Shown here one piece after another: positions 45,043-54,779 of a DNA stretch of 64,000 nt. Position numbers and translations under genes: made by a program. Below the pieces are notes generated by a model. That model was not told where the DNA came from. It searched no databases and saw nothing but the letters and a program-made list of their open reading frames with translations. The stretch spans positions 4,730,432 through 4,794,431 of the forward strand of contig NZ_CM001403.1 in assembly GCF_000166195.2 (NCBI RefSeq), written 5' to 3'. Each line of letters begins with the position of its first letter. Position 1 is the stretch's first letter. This stretch comes from Mucilaginibacter paludis DSM 18603 (GTDB lineage: Bacteria; Bacteroidota; Bacteroidia; Sphingobacteriales; Sphingobacteriaceae).

Positions 45043-47160
45043 CTATACTTTCCCCAGTTCAAAAGGCAACTTACGATACCGCTTCCCTGTAGCGGCAAAA
45101 ATAGCATTCCCCACAGCCGGTGCAATCGGCGGCAGTCCGGGTTCGCCCAATCCTGTCGGTGCATCTTCAGATGGTACGAATTTCACAATCACCTCCAACG
45201 GCGCATCCTTCATCCTTAAAAATTTATAGGTATGAAAATTCTTCTGCATTACAGCACCCTGGTCAAAAGTGATTTTGCTGAACAGGGCGTGGCTCAAACC
45301 ATCAATAATGGCGCCTTCAACCTGGTTTTCGGCACCGCTCAAGTTCACCACCCTGCCGCAGTTGATTGCCGAAAATACTTTGGTTACCCTTAACCCATCC
45401 TTGGTTTTAGTTACCTCTGCAACATGCGCCGCATAACTATTGAAAGAGAAGTAGGAGGCGAAGCCGTAGTATACATTGGGCTTGGTATTTTTACCCCAGT
45501 TGCTCATTTGGCTCACCAGGTTAATTACACTTTTAAATTTTTCGATGTTGTATTTTACCGTGCCAACGGGGCTATTTTTGGCTTTATCTAAAAGTTCCAG
45601 TCGCAAAGCAATCGGATCTTTTTTCATCTCGTGGGCCAGTTCATCCAAAAAGGTTTCGTCGGCAAAAGCGGCCACATTGCTGGTGGGAGCACGCCACGGA
45701 CCCATTTGTATATCTGTTTTAACGCTATGGTTATCATGACGGAAATGCGTGATGGCCGCCGCCGGGAAGCCATCCGGTACCGAAGCCCGGCCGTTTAAAG
45801 CCGCCGAAGTAACATGCCAGGCGCTGATGGTATTATCGGCTCCAATAACTGCCTTGTATTTATACATCGCCGGGGCGCGATAAAAGTCGCCTTGTATATC
45901 ATCTTCCCTCGTCCAGAACATTTGCACCGGGCATTTGGCCGCTGCGGAAATTAAAGCTGCTTCTACACCATTATCGGGCCTTAACTTGCGGCCAAAACCA
46001 CCGCCCTGGCGTGGCATACCCAAAGTAACATTAGCTTCCGGAATATTTAGTGCTTTGGCTACTTCGGCGCACATATTGGCCGGCACCTGAGTAGGGCCAT
46101 ACAATTCGGCTTTGCCATCCCGTACATCGGCAAAAAAATTAATGGGCTCCATGGGGGCATGCGATAAAGCGGGGCACTCATAAATGGCCTCTACTACTTT
46201 AGCGCCGCTACCCAAAATGGCTTCAACATCACCGTCGTTGCGGGATGGGGCTTCACTTTTTTGGGCTATCATGTCCTTAAAAGCAATGTCGTGGTCGGTA
46301 CTGCTTTCCAGTTTGCCGGTATCTTCCCAGATCACCTTCAGCACGTCGCGTCCTTTTTTTGCGGCCCAGGTTGATGTTGCCAGCACAGCTACTACGCCAT
46401 GGGCCTGCACAACGTTTTTTACTCCCGTTACTTTACGGGTTTCGGTATCATCAAAAGATTTTAATGTTTTACCGAAAGCGGGTGGGCGGGATACCATCGC
46501 GAAAAGCATGCCCTCGCGGCGGGTATCCATACCATAAAGCGGTTGCCCGGTAATGATCTTTTTATTGTCGATATTATGTACCCTTGTACCAATGATCTTA
46601 AAATCTTTAGGGTCTTTTAATTTAACATCGGTGGGTACGGGCAGCGTTGCGGCTTTTGCAGCTAACTCGCCATAACCTAATTTCTTTCCACTGGGCTTGT
46701 GCACCACAAAGCCGTCTTCGGCATAGCATTCACCTTCGGGTACCGCCCATTGGCCGGCTGCCGCGCTAATCAGCATCACCCGGGCGGTTGCACCGGCCTG
46801 CCTGATGGGCATAAACCTGCTGCGGATGGCACCGCTTCCACCTGCTACCTGTGAGCCGTATTTTTTATCCAGGGGAGCCATTTCAACATACACGGAATCC
46901 CATTTAACGTTGAGCTCTTCGGCCAAAATCATGGGCAAAGCGGTTTTAACACCCTGGCCAATTTCTGGGTTGGGCGCCATCAGGGTAACCAAACCCTTAT
47001 GATTAATGGTGATATAAGCGTTTGGTGCAAATACAGCTTCCAGGTCGTTATGTTCGATGTTTTCAGCTTGGCTTAGCAGATTAAAGCCGAGCATCATACC
47101 CCCACCGGCTATGGTTGTAATCTTTAAAAAGTGTCGTCGTGATACGGCTGCTGCTATCAT
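45043..47160 (-). CDS. Molybdopterin-binding aldehyde/xanthine-type hydroxylase large subunit (IorB-like)
   Basis: This 705-residue subunit has a twin-arginine export signal (SRRHFLKITTIAGGG), so it is folded with its cofactor and exported to the periplasm. It has the molybdenum-hydroxylase core: GRKLRPDNGVEAALI, then IDGLSHALF and the C-terminal GEPGLPPIAPAVGNAI with the active Glu. The Tat signal and lack of an FAD subunit match the isoquinoline 1-oxidoreductase/aldehyde oxidase (IorB) type, which passes electrons through the small FeS subunit to a cytochrome. The substrate is unknown. The start overlaps the previous gene by 4 bases (ATGA). Confidence 0.9.
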   Translation of the reverse strand: MIAAAVSRRHFLKITTIAGGGMMLGFNLLSQAENIEHNDLEAVFAPNAYITINHKGLVTLMAPNPEIGQGVKTALPMILAEELNVKWDSVYVEMAPLDKKYGSQVAGGSGAIRSRFMPIRQAGATARVMLISAAAGQWAVPEGECYAEDGFVVHKPSGKKLGYGELAAKAATLPVPTDVKLKDPKDFKIIGTRVHNIDNKKIITGQPLYGMDTRREGMLFAMVSRPPAFGKTLKSFDDTETRKVTGVKNVVQAHGVVAVLATSTWAAKKGRDVLKVIWEDTGKLESSTDHDIAFKDMIAQKSEAPSRNDGDVEAILGSGAKVVEAIYECPALSHAPMEPINFFADVRDGKAELYGPTQVPANMCAEVAKALNIPEANVTLGMPRQGGGFGRKLRPDNGVEAALISAAAKCPVQMFWTREDDIQGDFYRAPAMYKYKAVIGADNTISAWHVTSAALNGRASVPDGFPAAAITHFRHDNHSVKTDIQMGPWRAPTSNVAAFADETFLDELAHEMKKDPIALRLELLDKAKNSPVGTVKYNIEKFKSVINLVSQMSNWGKNTKPNVYYGFASYFSFNSYAAHVAEVTKTKDGLRVTKVFSAINCGRVVNLSGAENQVEGAIIDGLSHALFSKITFDQGAVMQKNFHTYKFLRMKDAPLEVIVKFVPSEDAPTGLGEPGLPPIAPAVGNAIFAATGKRYRKLPFELGKV

Positions 47161-47624
47161 TGGTGTGTTGCTCCTTTCTTAGCGGCCAGATGAACCGCCT
47201 TGCGGATGCGGTAATGTGTGCCGCAACGGCAAATATTGGTCATGGAGGCGTCAATATCGTTATCGGTAGGGTTTGGCGTACGTTTTAATAATGCCGCTGC
47301 GGCCATAATCTGGCCCGACTGGCAATAACCGCATTGGGCAACATCCATTTCTTCCCAGGCTTGCTGCACCGGGTGGGTACCGTTGGCACTTAAACCTTCG
47401 ATAGTTACAATCTTATTAGTGCCTACTGCTGCGATAGGAAACGAGCACGACCGGATGGCGGCACCTTCCAGGTGTACTGTACAGGCACCGCATTGGGCAA
47501 TACCGCATCCAAATTTGGTGCCTACTAAATTCAAATGATCGCGCAATACCCAAAGCAATGGTGTATCAGCGTCGGCCTCAACAGAAACTAACTTGCTGTT
47601 AACAGAAATTTTATAGTTAGGCAT
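47157..47624 (-). CDS. [2Fe-2S] subunit of the molybdenum hydroxylase (IorA-like)
   Basis: This 155-residue protein has two iron-sulphur domains: the plant-type ferredoxin loop CGIAQCGACTVHL (plus an upstream SCSF) and the second cluster CGYCQSGQI ... CRCGTHYR. These eight cysteines match IorA/CoxS-type subunits. It shuttles electrons from the Mo site to an acceptor. The ATG at 47624 is used; the frame is open 7 codons higher. It is translationally coupled to the large subunit (ATGA). Confidence 0.93.
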   Translation of the reverse strand: MPNYKISVNSKLVSVEADADTPLLWVLRDHLNLVGTKFGCGIAQCGACTVHLEGAAIRSCSFPIAAVGTNKIVTIEGLSANGTHPVQQAWEEMDVAQCGYCQSGQIMAAAALLKRTPNPTDNDIDASMTNICRCGTHYRIRKAVHLAAKKGATHQ

Positions 47625-47733
47625 ACCGGTTTGGTTTATACTCAAATTTATCAGTAATATAATACTTTATCAAGGATAAAAAGCTAATAGCTAAAATATT
47701 ACAAATGACTATGTGCAGATGAGTAAATGTGCG

Positions 47734-47787
47734 GATGTGCAAATGGAAATATGTAGATGTGCAAATCACGTTCGCTCATTTGCACAT
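47734..47787. repeat. Short direct and inverted repeats (GATGTGCAAAT) in an intergenic region
   Basis: GATGTGCAAAT occurs at 47734-47744 and 47756-47766. The second copy pairs with ATTTGCACAT at 47778-47787 in a perfect 10-bp stem with an 11-base loop. The surrounding sequence (gtgcagatgagtaaatgtgcgg) has related units. The 293-base gap between the oxidoreductase and TetR genes contains no other feature except the TetR operator. Confidence 0.55.
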
Positions 47788-47901
47788 TTATCATTTTACT
47801 ATAAGTAGCTTTGAAATATTGCCAATGCATTAACAATTTTCCATTTCAGAATTTGACAATGCGATGAATACTATCAACCGTTTAACTATGTACATTTGCT
47901 T

Positions 47902-47928
47902 AACGGTGTTAAATGATTTAATATCGTG
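47902..47928. promoter_or_regulatory. TetR operator-like palindrome, copy 1
   Basis: The left half AACGGTGTTAAAT and the right half ATTTAATATCGTG are near mirror images about a single central base. It ends 10 bases before the TetR ATG. Same design as the copies at 48561-48587 and 48657-48683. Confidence 0.75.
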
Positions 47929-47938
47929 AATAAGTGAA

Positions 47939-48541
47939 ATGGCAAGTAAAGACAGGATACAACGTTTGAAAGATGAAACACGGGTTAATATCCTGGATGC
48001 TTCACTTCAAATTGTTAAGGAAGAGGGATGGCAAGCTTTAAGTATGCGGAAAATTGCAGATGTGATTGAGTATACTGCGCCTATTATATACGAATATTTT
48101 GCTAACAAAGACGCGATATTGCTGGAGCTTACACGCAAAGGATATTTGATTTTATCAAAGGATTTGCAAGAGGCAAAAAGCAAACATCGTTTACCGGCTA
48201 AACAGTTGGAAGCCATGTGGCTCGCCTACTGGAATTTTGCTTTTGCTAATAAAGAACTATACCAGGTGATGTTTGGCGTACAAATGAATTGTTGTTGCGA
48301 CCTGGTCAAAAATCTTCCGGAATCGAAATTGCCGTCAACTTTATTCAGTGAGGTGATACTCGAGTTGATGAATATCGAAAATCCGGATGCCGATGCTGTA
48401 TGTACCAAATATTACACTTTCTGGTCTATTGTACACGGGTTAATTTCCATTAATATTTTAAACGGAGGTTATTCTGAAGAGATCAATCGCCAGGTGTTGA
48501 AGGATGCCATAGGCGGGATCATCCGGTCCATGCAGGACTAA
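47939..48541 (+). CDS. TetR/AcrR-family transcriptional repressor of the efflux operon
   Basis: This 200-residue protein has an N-terminal TetR helix-turn-helix (ILDASLQIVKEEGWQALSMRKIADVIEYTAPIIYEYFANKDAIL, about 18-60) and an all-helical ligand-binding C-terminal domain with a CCC cluster (VQMNCCCDLV). It precedes a full RND system on the same strand. Matching 27-bp palindromes stand before the regulator and, twice, before the adaptor gene. I infer that it represses itself and the pump genes and is released by a pump substrate. Confidence 0.9.
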   Translation: MASKDRIQRLKDETRVNILDASLQIVKEEGWQALSMRKIADVIEYTAPIIYEYFANKDAILLELTRKGYLILSKDLQEAKSKHRLPAKQLEAMWLAYWNFAFANKELYQVMFGVQMNCCCDLVKNLPESKLPSTLFSEVILELMNIENPDADAVCTKYYTFWSIVHGLISINILNGGYSEEINRQVLKDAIGGIIRSMQD

Positions 48542-48560
48542 CTTTTTTTAACAAAATAAA

Positions 48561-48587
48561 AACATCGTTAAAACATTTAACAGCGTT
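48561..48587. promoter_or_regulatory. TetR operator-like palindrome, copy 2
   Basis: It shares the central GTTAAA and ATTTAAC blocks and the outer AAC/CGTT with copies 1 and 3. 20 bases after the TetR stop. Confidence 0.65.
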
Positions 48588-48656
48588 AAGCTAAAAGTTT
48601 TTAAAACCAATCTTTAATATCATGCAAATTACAGTCAAACTTTATGGAATTTTAAT

Positions 48657-48683
48657 AACGATGTTAAATAATTTAACGCCGTT
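48657..48683. promoter_or_regulatory. TetR operator-like palindrome, copy 3
   Basis: Best copy: AACGATGTTAAAT, one central base, ATTTAACGCCGTT; 11 of 13 paired positions match. It lies 105 bases before the adaptor ATG, in the probable promoter of the efflux operon. Confidence 0.75.
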
Positions 48684-48788
48684 AATTGAGTCTTCAAACC
48701 TTTTTCGTTAGCGTAAATAATCAACAACACAACAATAGTTCAGCAGCCTGCAAGGCAATTATCCTATCATCATTCAAAATTAATTATT

Positions 48789-49931
48789 ATGAAAACTATC
48801 TTTTTAGCGGTTATCGCACTATCACTATACAGTTGCTCAACAAAACCACAAACTCAAACCGCACCTCCACCACCTTCGTTGCCGGTAGCTACCGTTTTAG
48901 CCGGGAATGATACTACTTACCAGGAATATCCGGCTTCTATTGAAGGTGCCATCAATGTGGAGATCCGTCCGCAGGTGAGCGGCTCTTTAGATAAGGTGTT
49001 TGTTGACGAAGGTGCTTACGTTAACGCCGGAGAGGCGCTGTTTAAAATTAACGATCAGCCTTACCGCGCACAATTGAACAACGCCTTGGCCGGGCAACAT
49101 GCTGCCGAAAGCGCACTGATCAATTCGCAACTTGAAATTCAAAAATTAACGCCGCTGGTGCAAAACAAAGTGGTATCTGAGTATCAGTTAAAAACAGCCA
49201 GGGCTGCTTACCAAATTGCCAAAGCCAATATAGAGCAGGCTAAGGCCAATGTTGCAACCGCCCAGATCAATGTGGGATATACTACCATTAAAGCGCCGGT
49301 AAGCGGCTATATAGGCCGACTGGTAAAAAAACAAGGAAGTTTAGTTACCCCAGCAGATATTGAAGCGCTTACCTTGTTGTCTGACGTTCATACGGTTCAC
49401 GTTTACTTCTCGTTAGCCGAAAAGGATTTTGTGAGCTTTAAAGAGCAATATCCAGGCGAAACGTTAACAGATAAACTAAAACACCTGCCCGCAGTGGGGC
49501 TTTTGCTTGCCGATAATAGCCAATATGCCAAACAAGGTAAGATTGATATGATTGACGGTCAGTTTGATAAAAATACAGGTGCCATTACTTTAAGGGCGAC
49601 TTTCCCTAATACTCAAGGCTTATTACGCTCGGGCAATACAGGCAAAATCAGGTTGAGCCTTAACCACCGCGATGCCTTGATCGTGCCTGAATCGGCAACT
49701 ATTGAAATGCAGGATAAAATATTTGTGTTTACGGTTGGCGACAGCAGCAAAGTTAAAAAGCAGCCCATATACATTGTTGGTAAAACACACGGCCACTACC
49801 TTGTTAAGGATAACGAGGGGATTAAGGCAGGCGACCAGATTGTGTTAGAGGGCATAGATAAACTACAAGAAGGTATGGTGATCCAGCCTCAAAAAGCAGC
49901 CGATAAGGTAGCCGCTGTGGTAAAAAAATAA
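48789..49931 (+). CDS. RND efflux periplasmic adaptor (AcrA/MexA family), lipoprotein
   Basis: This 380-residue protein has a signal peptide and lipobox (LYSC, mature Cys16). It has the membrane-fusion domains in order: a lipoyl half (EIRPQVSGSLDKVFVDEGAYVNAGEALFKI), an alpha-hairpin (about 90-160), the returning lipoyl half (TIKAPVSGYIGRLVKKQGSLV), then beta-barrel and membrane-proximal domains. It links the RND pump to the outer-membrane channel. It is the first gene of the adaptor-pump-channel operon. Confidence 0.93.
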   Translation: MKTIFLAVIALSLYSCSTKPQTQTAPPPPSLPVATVLAGNDTTYQEYPASIEGAINVEIRPQVSGSLDKVFVDEGAYVNAGEALFKINDQPYRAQLNNALAGQHAAESALINSQLEIQKLTPLVQNKVVSEYQLKTARAAYQIAKANIEQAKANVATAQINVGYTTIKAPVSGYIGRLVKKQGSLVTPADIEALTLLSDVHTVHVYFSLAEKDFVSFKEQYPGETLTDKLKHLPAVGLLLADNSQYAKQGKIDMIDGQFDKNTGAITLRATFPNTQGLLRSGNTGKIRLSLNHRDALIVPESATIEMQDKIFVFTVGDSSKVKKQPIYIVGKTHGHYLVKDNEGIKAGDQIVLEGIDKLQEGMVIQPQKAADKVAAVVKK

Positions 49932-49955
49932 TACATACACTTAAACTTTAAAGTC

Positions 49956-52900
49956 ATGTTTCAGAAATTTATAGAAAGACCGGTACTCTCAACTGTTATC
50001 TCCATATTACTGGTGATAGTTGGTATACTTGGTTTAACAAAATTACCCTTAGAGCGCTTCCCTGATATTGCCCCTCCGGCAGTGTTGGTATCTGCAGTTT
50101 ATCCAGGCGCCAATGCCGAGACTATTTTACGTTCCGTTACGCCTTCGTTGGAAGAAGCGATTAACGGGGTGGAAAATATGACCTATATGACATCTACCGC
50201 CAGTAATGACGGTACTTTAGCCATCACCGTTTACTTTAAACAGGGTACCAACCCCGATCAGGCAGCGGTAAACGTTCAAAATCGTGTGTCTCAGGCTTCG
50301 AGCCAATTGCCTGCTGAGGTGTTACAATATGGTATAACTACCACCAAACAGCAAAACAGCTTTATTGGTGCCATGGCGCTCTACTCTGAGGATCCTAAAA
50401 AGTACGATCAAACTTTTGTGGCCAACTATGCGCAGATCAATATCATTCCCGAAATTAAACGTATTCCGGGTGTAGGTTCTGCCAGTATATTTGGCGGTAT
50501 TAAAGATTACTCCATGCGTGTTTGGCTTAATCCGGGCCAAATGGCAGCTCATAAAGTAACCCCTGCCGAAGTAATGGCGGCTATTCAGGACAAAAACCTG
50601 GAGGCTGCGCCAGGTAAATTTGGCGAGCGCAGTAACGAAGCATTTGAATATGTAATTAAATACAAAGGTAAGCTTACCAAACCCGAAGAATATCAGAATA
50701 TAGCTATCCGTGCTAACGCCGACGGTTCTGTATTGCATTTAAAGGATGTAGCCCGTGTAGAGTTGGGTGCTTATTCTTATAACAGCGTAAGTAACCTGAA
50801 CGGCCACGATGGTATCATTATCGGTATCATACAGTTGTCGGGTTCAAACGCCAATGAAATCCAGATCGCTATTGATAAGCTGATGGAAAAAGCATCGAAG
50901 GATTTTCCTGTCGGTATCAAATACAATCAGTTCTATCGTACAAAAACCGACCTCGACGAGTCAATCAACCAGGTGGAGCATACACTGGTAGAGGCCTTTA
51001 TACTGGTATTTATAGTTGTATTTATATTTCTGCAAGATTTCAGGTCTACCCTTATCCCCGCTATCGCCGTTCCGGTGGCTATTATAGGTACATTCTTCTT
51101 CATGAACCTGTTTGGTTTCTCGGTTAACCTTTTAACGTTGTTTGCATTGGTATTGGCTATAGGTATTGTGGTAGATGATGCCATTGTAGTTGTAGAGGCG
51201 GTTCATGCCAAAATGGAGCATAATCCGGGCCTAAGCCCTAAAGCAGCTACTACCCAGGCCATGCACGAGATTACGGGAGCCATCATTTCTATTACGCTGG
51301 TTATGGCGGCGGTGTTTTTACCGGTGAGTTTCATGACCGGTTCAACAGGCATATTTTACAGACAGTTTGCGCTAACCATGGCCATAGCCATTATTATTTC
51401 GGCTGTTAACGCGTTAACTTTAAGTCCAGCTCTGGCCGCTTTATTTTTAAAAAATAAACATACCGAACATGGGCACGAGGCGCCTAAGCAAAGTTTTGTA
51501 GAGAAATTTTACGCGGGCTTTAATGGTGGGTTCAACTACATGACTAACCGTTATGTTGGAGGTTTGAAAGTACTTGTCCGTAACAAATGGATCAGTATGG
51601 CTGGCCTCGCTTTAATCATTGTTGTAACGGTTTACATGGTAAGCAGAACCAAAACAGGTTTTATTCCTACCGAGGATCAGGGTTTTGTGGCTATAGCTGT
51701 TAGTACGCCATCAGGTACATCGTTGGCCGGAACTAACAAAACCTTTAAGCTGGCCGAAGATCAGTTGAAAACGTTGCCATCAGCTCGATTTGTTACCGCG
51801 CTGTCTGGCTTTAACTTTCTTACACAATCCAGCAGCCCATCAGCCGGTGTAATCTTCCTGCTATTGAAACCTACCGAAGAGCGGGGCGAGGTTAAAAATA
51901 TAGATGCTATACAAAATATAGTTAGAGGGAAATTAGGAGCCATACCGGGCGGTACTTTCTTTGTATTTAGTTTTCCAACAGTTCCCGGCTTTAGCAACGT
52001 AGAAGCTCTGGATGTGATGTTGCAGGATAAAACCAACGGCAGGCTCGATAAATTTAGCGGTGTGGCCAATAACTTTATTGCCAAGCTGATGCAGAAACCG
52101 GCAATTGCCTATGCCTTTACTTCTTATAAGGCAGATTATCCTCAGTTACAATTAGAAGTTGATGATGAAAAGGCTAACCAGTTGGGCGTAAGTGTGAAAG
52201 ATATTCTATCTACAATGCAGGCTTACTTTGGTACTGCCCAGGCCTCGGATTTTAACCGCTTTGGTAAATACTATCGTGTAGTTGTTCAGGCTGATATTGC
52301 CGACAGGACAGACCCTTCAACAATTGACAGGGTGTTTGTTAAAAACAAATCAGGCGAGAACGTACCGGTGAATACCCTGGTTAAGTTAACCCGTGTTTAT
52401 GGTTCAGAAACCGCTTCGCGTTATAACTTGTTTAACTCTATTGAGGTAAATGCTATCCCAAAACCTGGTTATAGCTCTGGTGATGCCATTAAGGCGATAG
52501 AAGAAACAGCGAAAGAGCAATTGCCTGTGGGGTTTGCCTATGAGTTTGCCGGCCAAACACGCGAGGAGATTTCCTCGGGTGGCCAGTCAGCTGTCATATT
52601 TATGCTTTGTTTGATATTTGTATATTTCTTATTGTCGGCACAGTATGAAAGTTACATCCTGCCATTGGCTGTAATACTTTCCATACCTACAGGTTTATTT
52701 GGTGTGTTTGCAGTATTGGGTTTAACCGGTATAGAAAATAACATTTATGTACAAGTAGCCCTAATTATGCTCATCGGTTTGCTGGCTAAAAATGCCATCC
52801 TGATTGTGGAGTTTGCCGTGCAGCGGCGTAAAGCCGGCCAACCATTGGTGGCCGCGGCTATTGAGGCTGCCAAATTACGTTTGCGCCCAATTATCATGAC

Positions 52901-53171
52901 ATCGCTGGCTTTTGTTTTCGGTTTATTCCCCATGAGTATTGCCACCGGGCCATCAGCACAAGGTAACCACTCCATCAGTATTGGAGCAGCAGGCGGTATG
53001 GTATCAGGTGTGGTATTGGGTTTATTTATTATCCCAGTATTGTTTGTGATTTTCCAGGGCCTACAGGAGCGCATAACCGGAATCCCTGTGCCTGTATTGC
53101 TAAACGGTAAATCACATGAGCATCATGACGGAAGTCCTGTCAAGGTAGCCGAAAACGAATATTCCGCTTAA
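49956..53171 (+). CDS. RND multidrug efflux pump (AcrB/HAE1 family)
   Basis: This 1071-residue inner-membrane proton antiporter has twelve membrane helices and two large periplasmic loops. It begins MFQKFIERPVLSTVISILLVIVG and contains the proton-relay segment LALVLAIGIVVDDAIVVVEAVHAKME (two Asp in helix 4, DD motif), a second half with GLLAKNAILIVEFA, and the late TSLAFVFGLFPMSIATGPSAQGN. All the features of the HAE1 branch are present, so it probably exports drugs, bile-like or aromatic compounds. It lies 24 bases after the adaptor gene. The C-terminal tail is rich in His (HEHHDGS). Confidence 0.95.
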   Translation: MFQKFIERPVLSTVISILLVIVGILGLTKLPLERFPDIAPPAVLVSAVYPGANAETILRSVTPSLEEAINGVENMTYMTSTASNDGTLAITVYFKQGTNPDQAAVNVQNRVSQASSQLPAEVLQYGITTTKQQNSFIGAMALYSEDPKKYDQTFVANYAQINIIPEIKRIPGVGSASIFGGIKDYSMRVWLNPGQMAAHKVTPAEVMAAIQDKNLEAAPGKFGERSNEAFEYVIKYKGKLTKPEEYQNIAIRANADGSVLHLKDVARVELGAYSYNSVSNLNGHDGIIIGIIQLSGSNANEIQIAIDKLMEKASKDFPVGIKYNQFYRTKTDLDESINQVEHTLVEAFILVFIVVFIFLQDFRSTLIPAIAVPVAIIGTFFFMNLFGFSVNLLTLFALVLAIGIVVDDAIVVVEAVHAKMEHNPGLSPKAATTQAMHEITGAIISITLVMAAVFLPVSFMTGSTGIFYRQFALTMAIAIIISAVNALTLSPALAALFLKNKHTEHGHEAPKQSFVEKFYAGFNGGFNYMTNRYVGGLKVLVRNKWISMAGLALIIVVTVYMVSRTKTGFIPTEDQGFVAIAVSTPSGTSLAGTNKTFKLAEDQLKTLPSARFVTALSGFNFLTQSSSPSAGVIFLLLKPTEERGEVKNIDAIQNIVRGKLGAIPGGTFFVFSFPTVPGFSNVEALDVMLQDKTNGRLDKFSGVANNFIAKLMQKPAIAYAFTSYKADYPQLQLEVDDEKANQLGVSVKDILSTMQAYFGTAQASDFNRFGKYYRVVVQADIADRTDPSTIDRVFVKNKSGENVPVNTLVKLTRVYGSETASRYNLFNSIEVNAIPKPGYSSGDAIKAIEETAKEQLPVGFAYEFAGQTREEISSGGQSAVIFMLCLIFVYFLLSAQYESYILPLAVILSIPTGLFGVFAVLGLTGIENNIYVQVALIMLIGLLAKNAILIVEFAVQRRKAGQPLVAAAIEAAKLRLRPIIMTSLAFVFGLFPMSIATGPSAQGNHSISIGAAGGMVSGVVLGLFIIPVLFVIFQGLQERITGIPVPVLLNGKSHEHHDGSPVKVAENEYSA

Positions 53172-53193
53172 TTAAATCAACGATACGGATACC

Positions 53194-53215
53194 GATCCTG
53201 CTGCAAGGCAGGATC
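53194..53215. other. Hairpin between pump and outer-membrane-channel genes
   Basis: GATCCTGC and GCAGGATC form an 8-bp stem with a 6-base loop in the 68-base gap. No T run follows, so it is not a full terminator. It could lower expression of the third gene relative to the pump or protect the mRNA end. Confidence 0.45.
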
Positions 53216-53239
53216 AGTATTTCTAAAATATAAATCAAA

Positions 53240-54652
53240 ATGAAAAATTACGTAAACAGGCTGGCTTTGATAGTTCTTTTTCTGAGCGCCTGTAAAGTTT
53301 CAAAAGATATCCAAACACCCCAGGCGCAACTACCTGAACATTTCAGGAATGCGGCTGTGACAAGCGATACCAGCAGCGTAGCAGATGTAGCATGGAAAAG
53401 CTTTTTTACCGATGCCACACTTCAGAAACTGATTGACAGTGCTATCGCGAAAAATTATGATATGCAGATTGCCGTTAAAAATATCGAGGCATCTCAACTT
53501 TTATTTAAGCAGGTTAAATGGAACTATGTGCCGGTAGTTGCACTGAATGTTACCGGTAGCACAAGCCGTCCGTCGGACAATAGTTTAACCGGCTTGAGTT
53601 TAAGCCAATACAATTTAGGTACAAAACACATTGAGGATTATTCAGCCAATTTATCGCTGTCATGGGAGGCCGACATCTGGGGCAAGATCCGTAATCAGCA
53701 AAAAAGTGCGCTGGCTGCTTACCTGCAAACCGTTGAAGCCCGTAAAGCTGTACAAACAACGCTTGTTGCCAGTGTGTCGCAAGGTTATTATAACCTGTTA
53801 ATGCTGGATGCACAGTTGGCCATAGCGCAAAAAAATGTATTGTTGAATGATAGCACCCTGCGCATTATCAGGTTGCAATATGATGCCGGTCAGGTTACCT
53901 CGCTTGCTATTGAACAGGCCCAGGCCCAGCAAATGGCAGCGGCTAAACTTATCCCTGCTTTTGAGCAGAACATCAGCATCCAGGAGAACGCCTTACGTAT
54001 TTTAACCGGCGAATTGCCAGGTAAAATTGAACGCAATTCTATCCTGGATCAAATCGCTATACCTAATAACTTATCCGCAGGCATACCCTCGGCCCTGGTA
54101 AGCCGCAGGCCCGATGTCAAAAATTATGAGCTTGCTTTAATTATAGCTAATGCAAACGTTGGCATTAACAAAGCAGCTATGTACCCGGCCTTGCGGATTA
54201 CTGCAAGTGGTGGCGTTAATTCATTCCAGGCCAGTAACTGGTTCAATATCCCGGCATCTTTGTTTGGTATAGTTGCGGGTAGTGTGGTACAGCCCTTAGT
54301 TCAGCATAAAGAATTGAACACCCAATACCGGGTAGCTCAAGTGGAAAGGGAGAAAACCATTATCCAGTTCAGGCAGTCGGTACTAAATGCCGTTGGTGAA
54401 GTATCCGATGCTTTAGTTAAAATTGAAAAGCTAAAAACACAGCAGGATATAGCTGCTAACCGCGTAAATACCTTGCAACAAGCCAATACCAATGCCAATA
54501 TGCTGTTTAAAAATGGCATGGCCAATTACCTGGAAGTAATTACTGCCCAAAGCAATATATTGCAAAGCGAGCTTGACCTGGTATCTATCAAAAGAGACGA
54601 GCTTAGCGCCGTATCCGAGTTATACAGGTCCTTAGGCGGCGGATGGCAATAA
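53240..54652 (+). CDS. TolC/NodT-type outer-membrane efflux channel, lipoprotein
   Basis: This 470-residue protein has a signal peptide and lipobox (FLSAC). It has the two repeat halves of the outer-membrane efflux factor family: DAQLAIAQKNVLLNDSTLRIIRLQYDAGQVTSLAIEQAQAQ and the mirrored TLQQANTNANMLFKNGMANYLEVITAQSNILQSELDLVSIKRDELSAVSELYRSLGGGW. LVSRRPDVKNYELAL matches the RPDV segment of this family. It completes the tripartite pump. The C-terminus is as expected for the family. Confidence 0.93.
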   Translation: MKNYVNRLALIVLFLSACKVSKDIQTPQAQLPEHFRNAAVTSDTSSVADVAWKSFFTDATLQKLIDSAIAKNYDMQIAVKNIEASQLLFKQVKWNYVPVVALNVTGSTSRPSDNSLTGLSLSQYNLGTKHIEDYSANLSLSWEADIWGKIRNQQKSALAAYLQTVEARKAVQTTLVASVSQGYYNLLMLDAQLAIAQKNVLLNDSTLRIIRLQYDAGQVTSLAIEQAQAQQMAAAKLIPAFEQNISIQENALRILTGELPGKIERNSILDQIAIPNNLSAGIPSALVSRRPDVKNYELALIIANANVGINKAAMYPALRITASGGVNSFQASNWFNIPASLFGIVAGSVVQPLVQHKELNTQYRVAQVEREKTIIQFRQSVLNAVGEVSDALVKIEKLKTQQDIAANRVNTLQQANTNANMLFKNGMANYLEVITAQSNILQSELDLVSIKRDELSAVSELYRSLGGGWQ

Positions 54653-54779
54653 TATTTCGGCGCTCAGATCATTTGATCTGATGATGGTCTTTTTCAAGCC
54701 TGCATTTCGAAAGAAAGGTGGTTTGGGAAAGACCTTTTTTTGTTGACCTAATTACGCCAGGCCGGAGATCCGGATGGTT

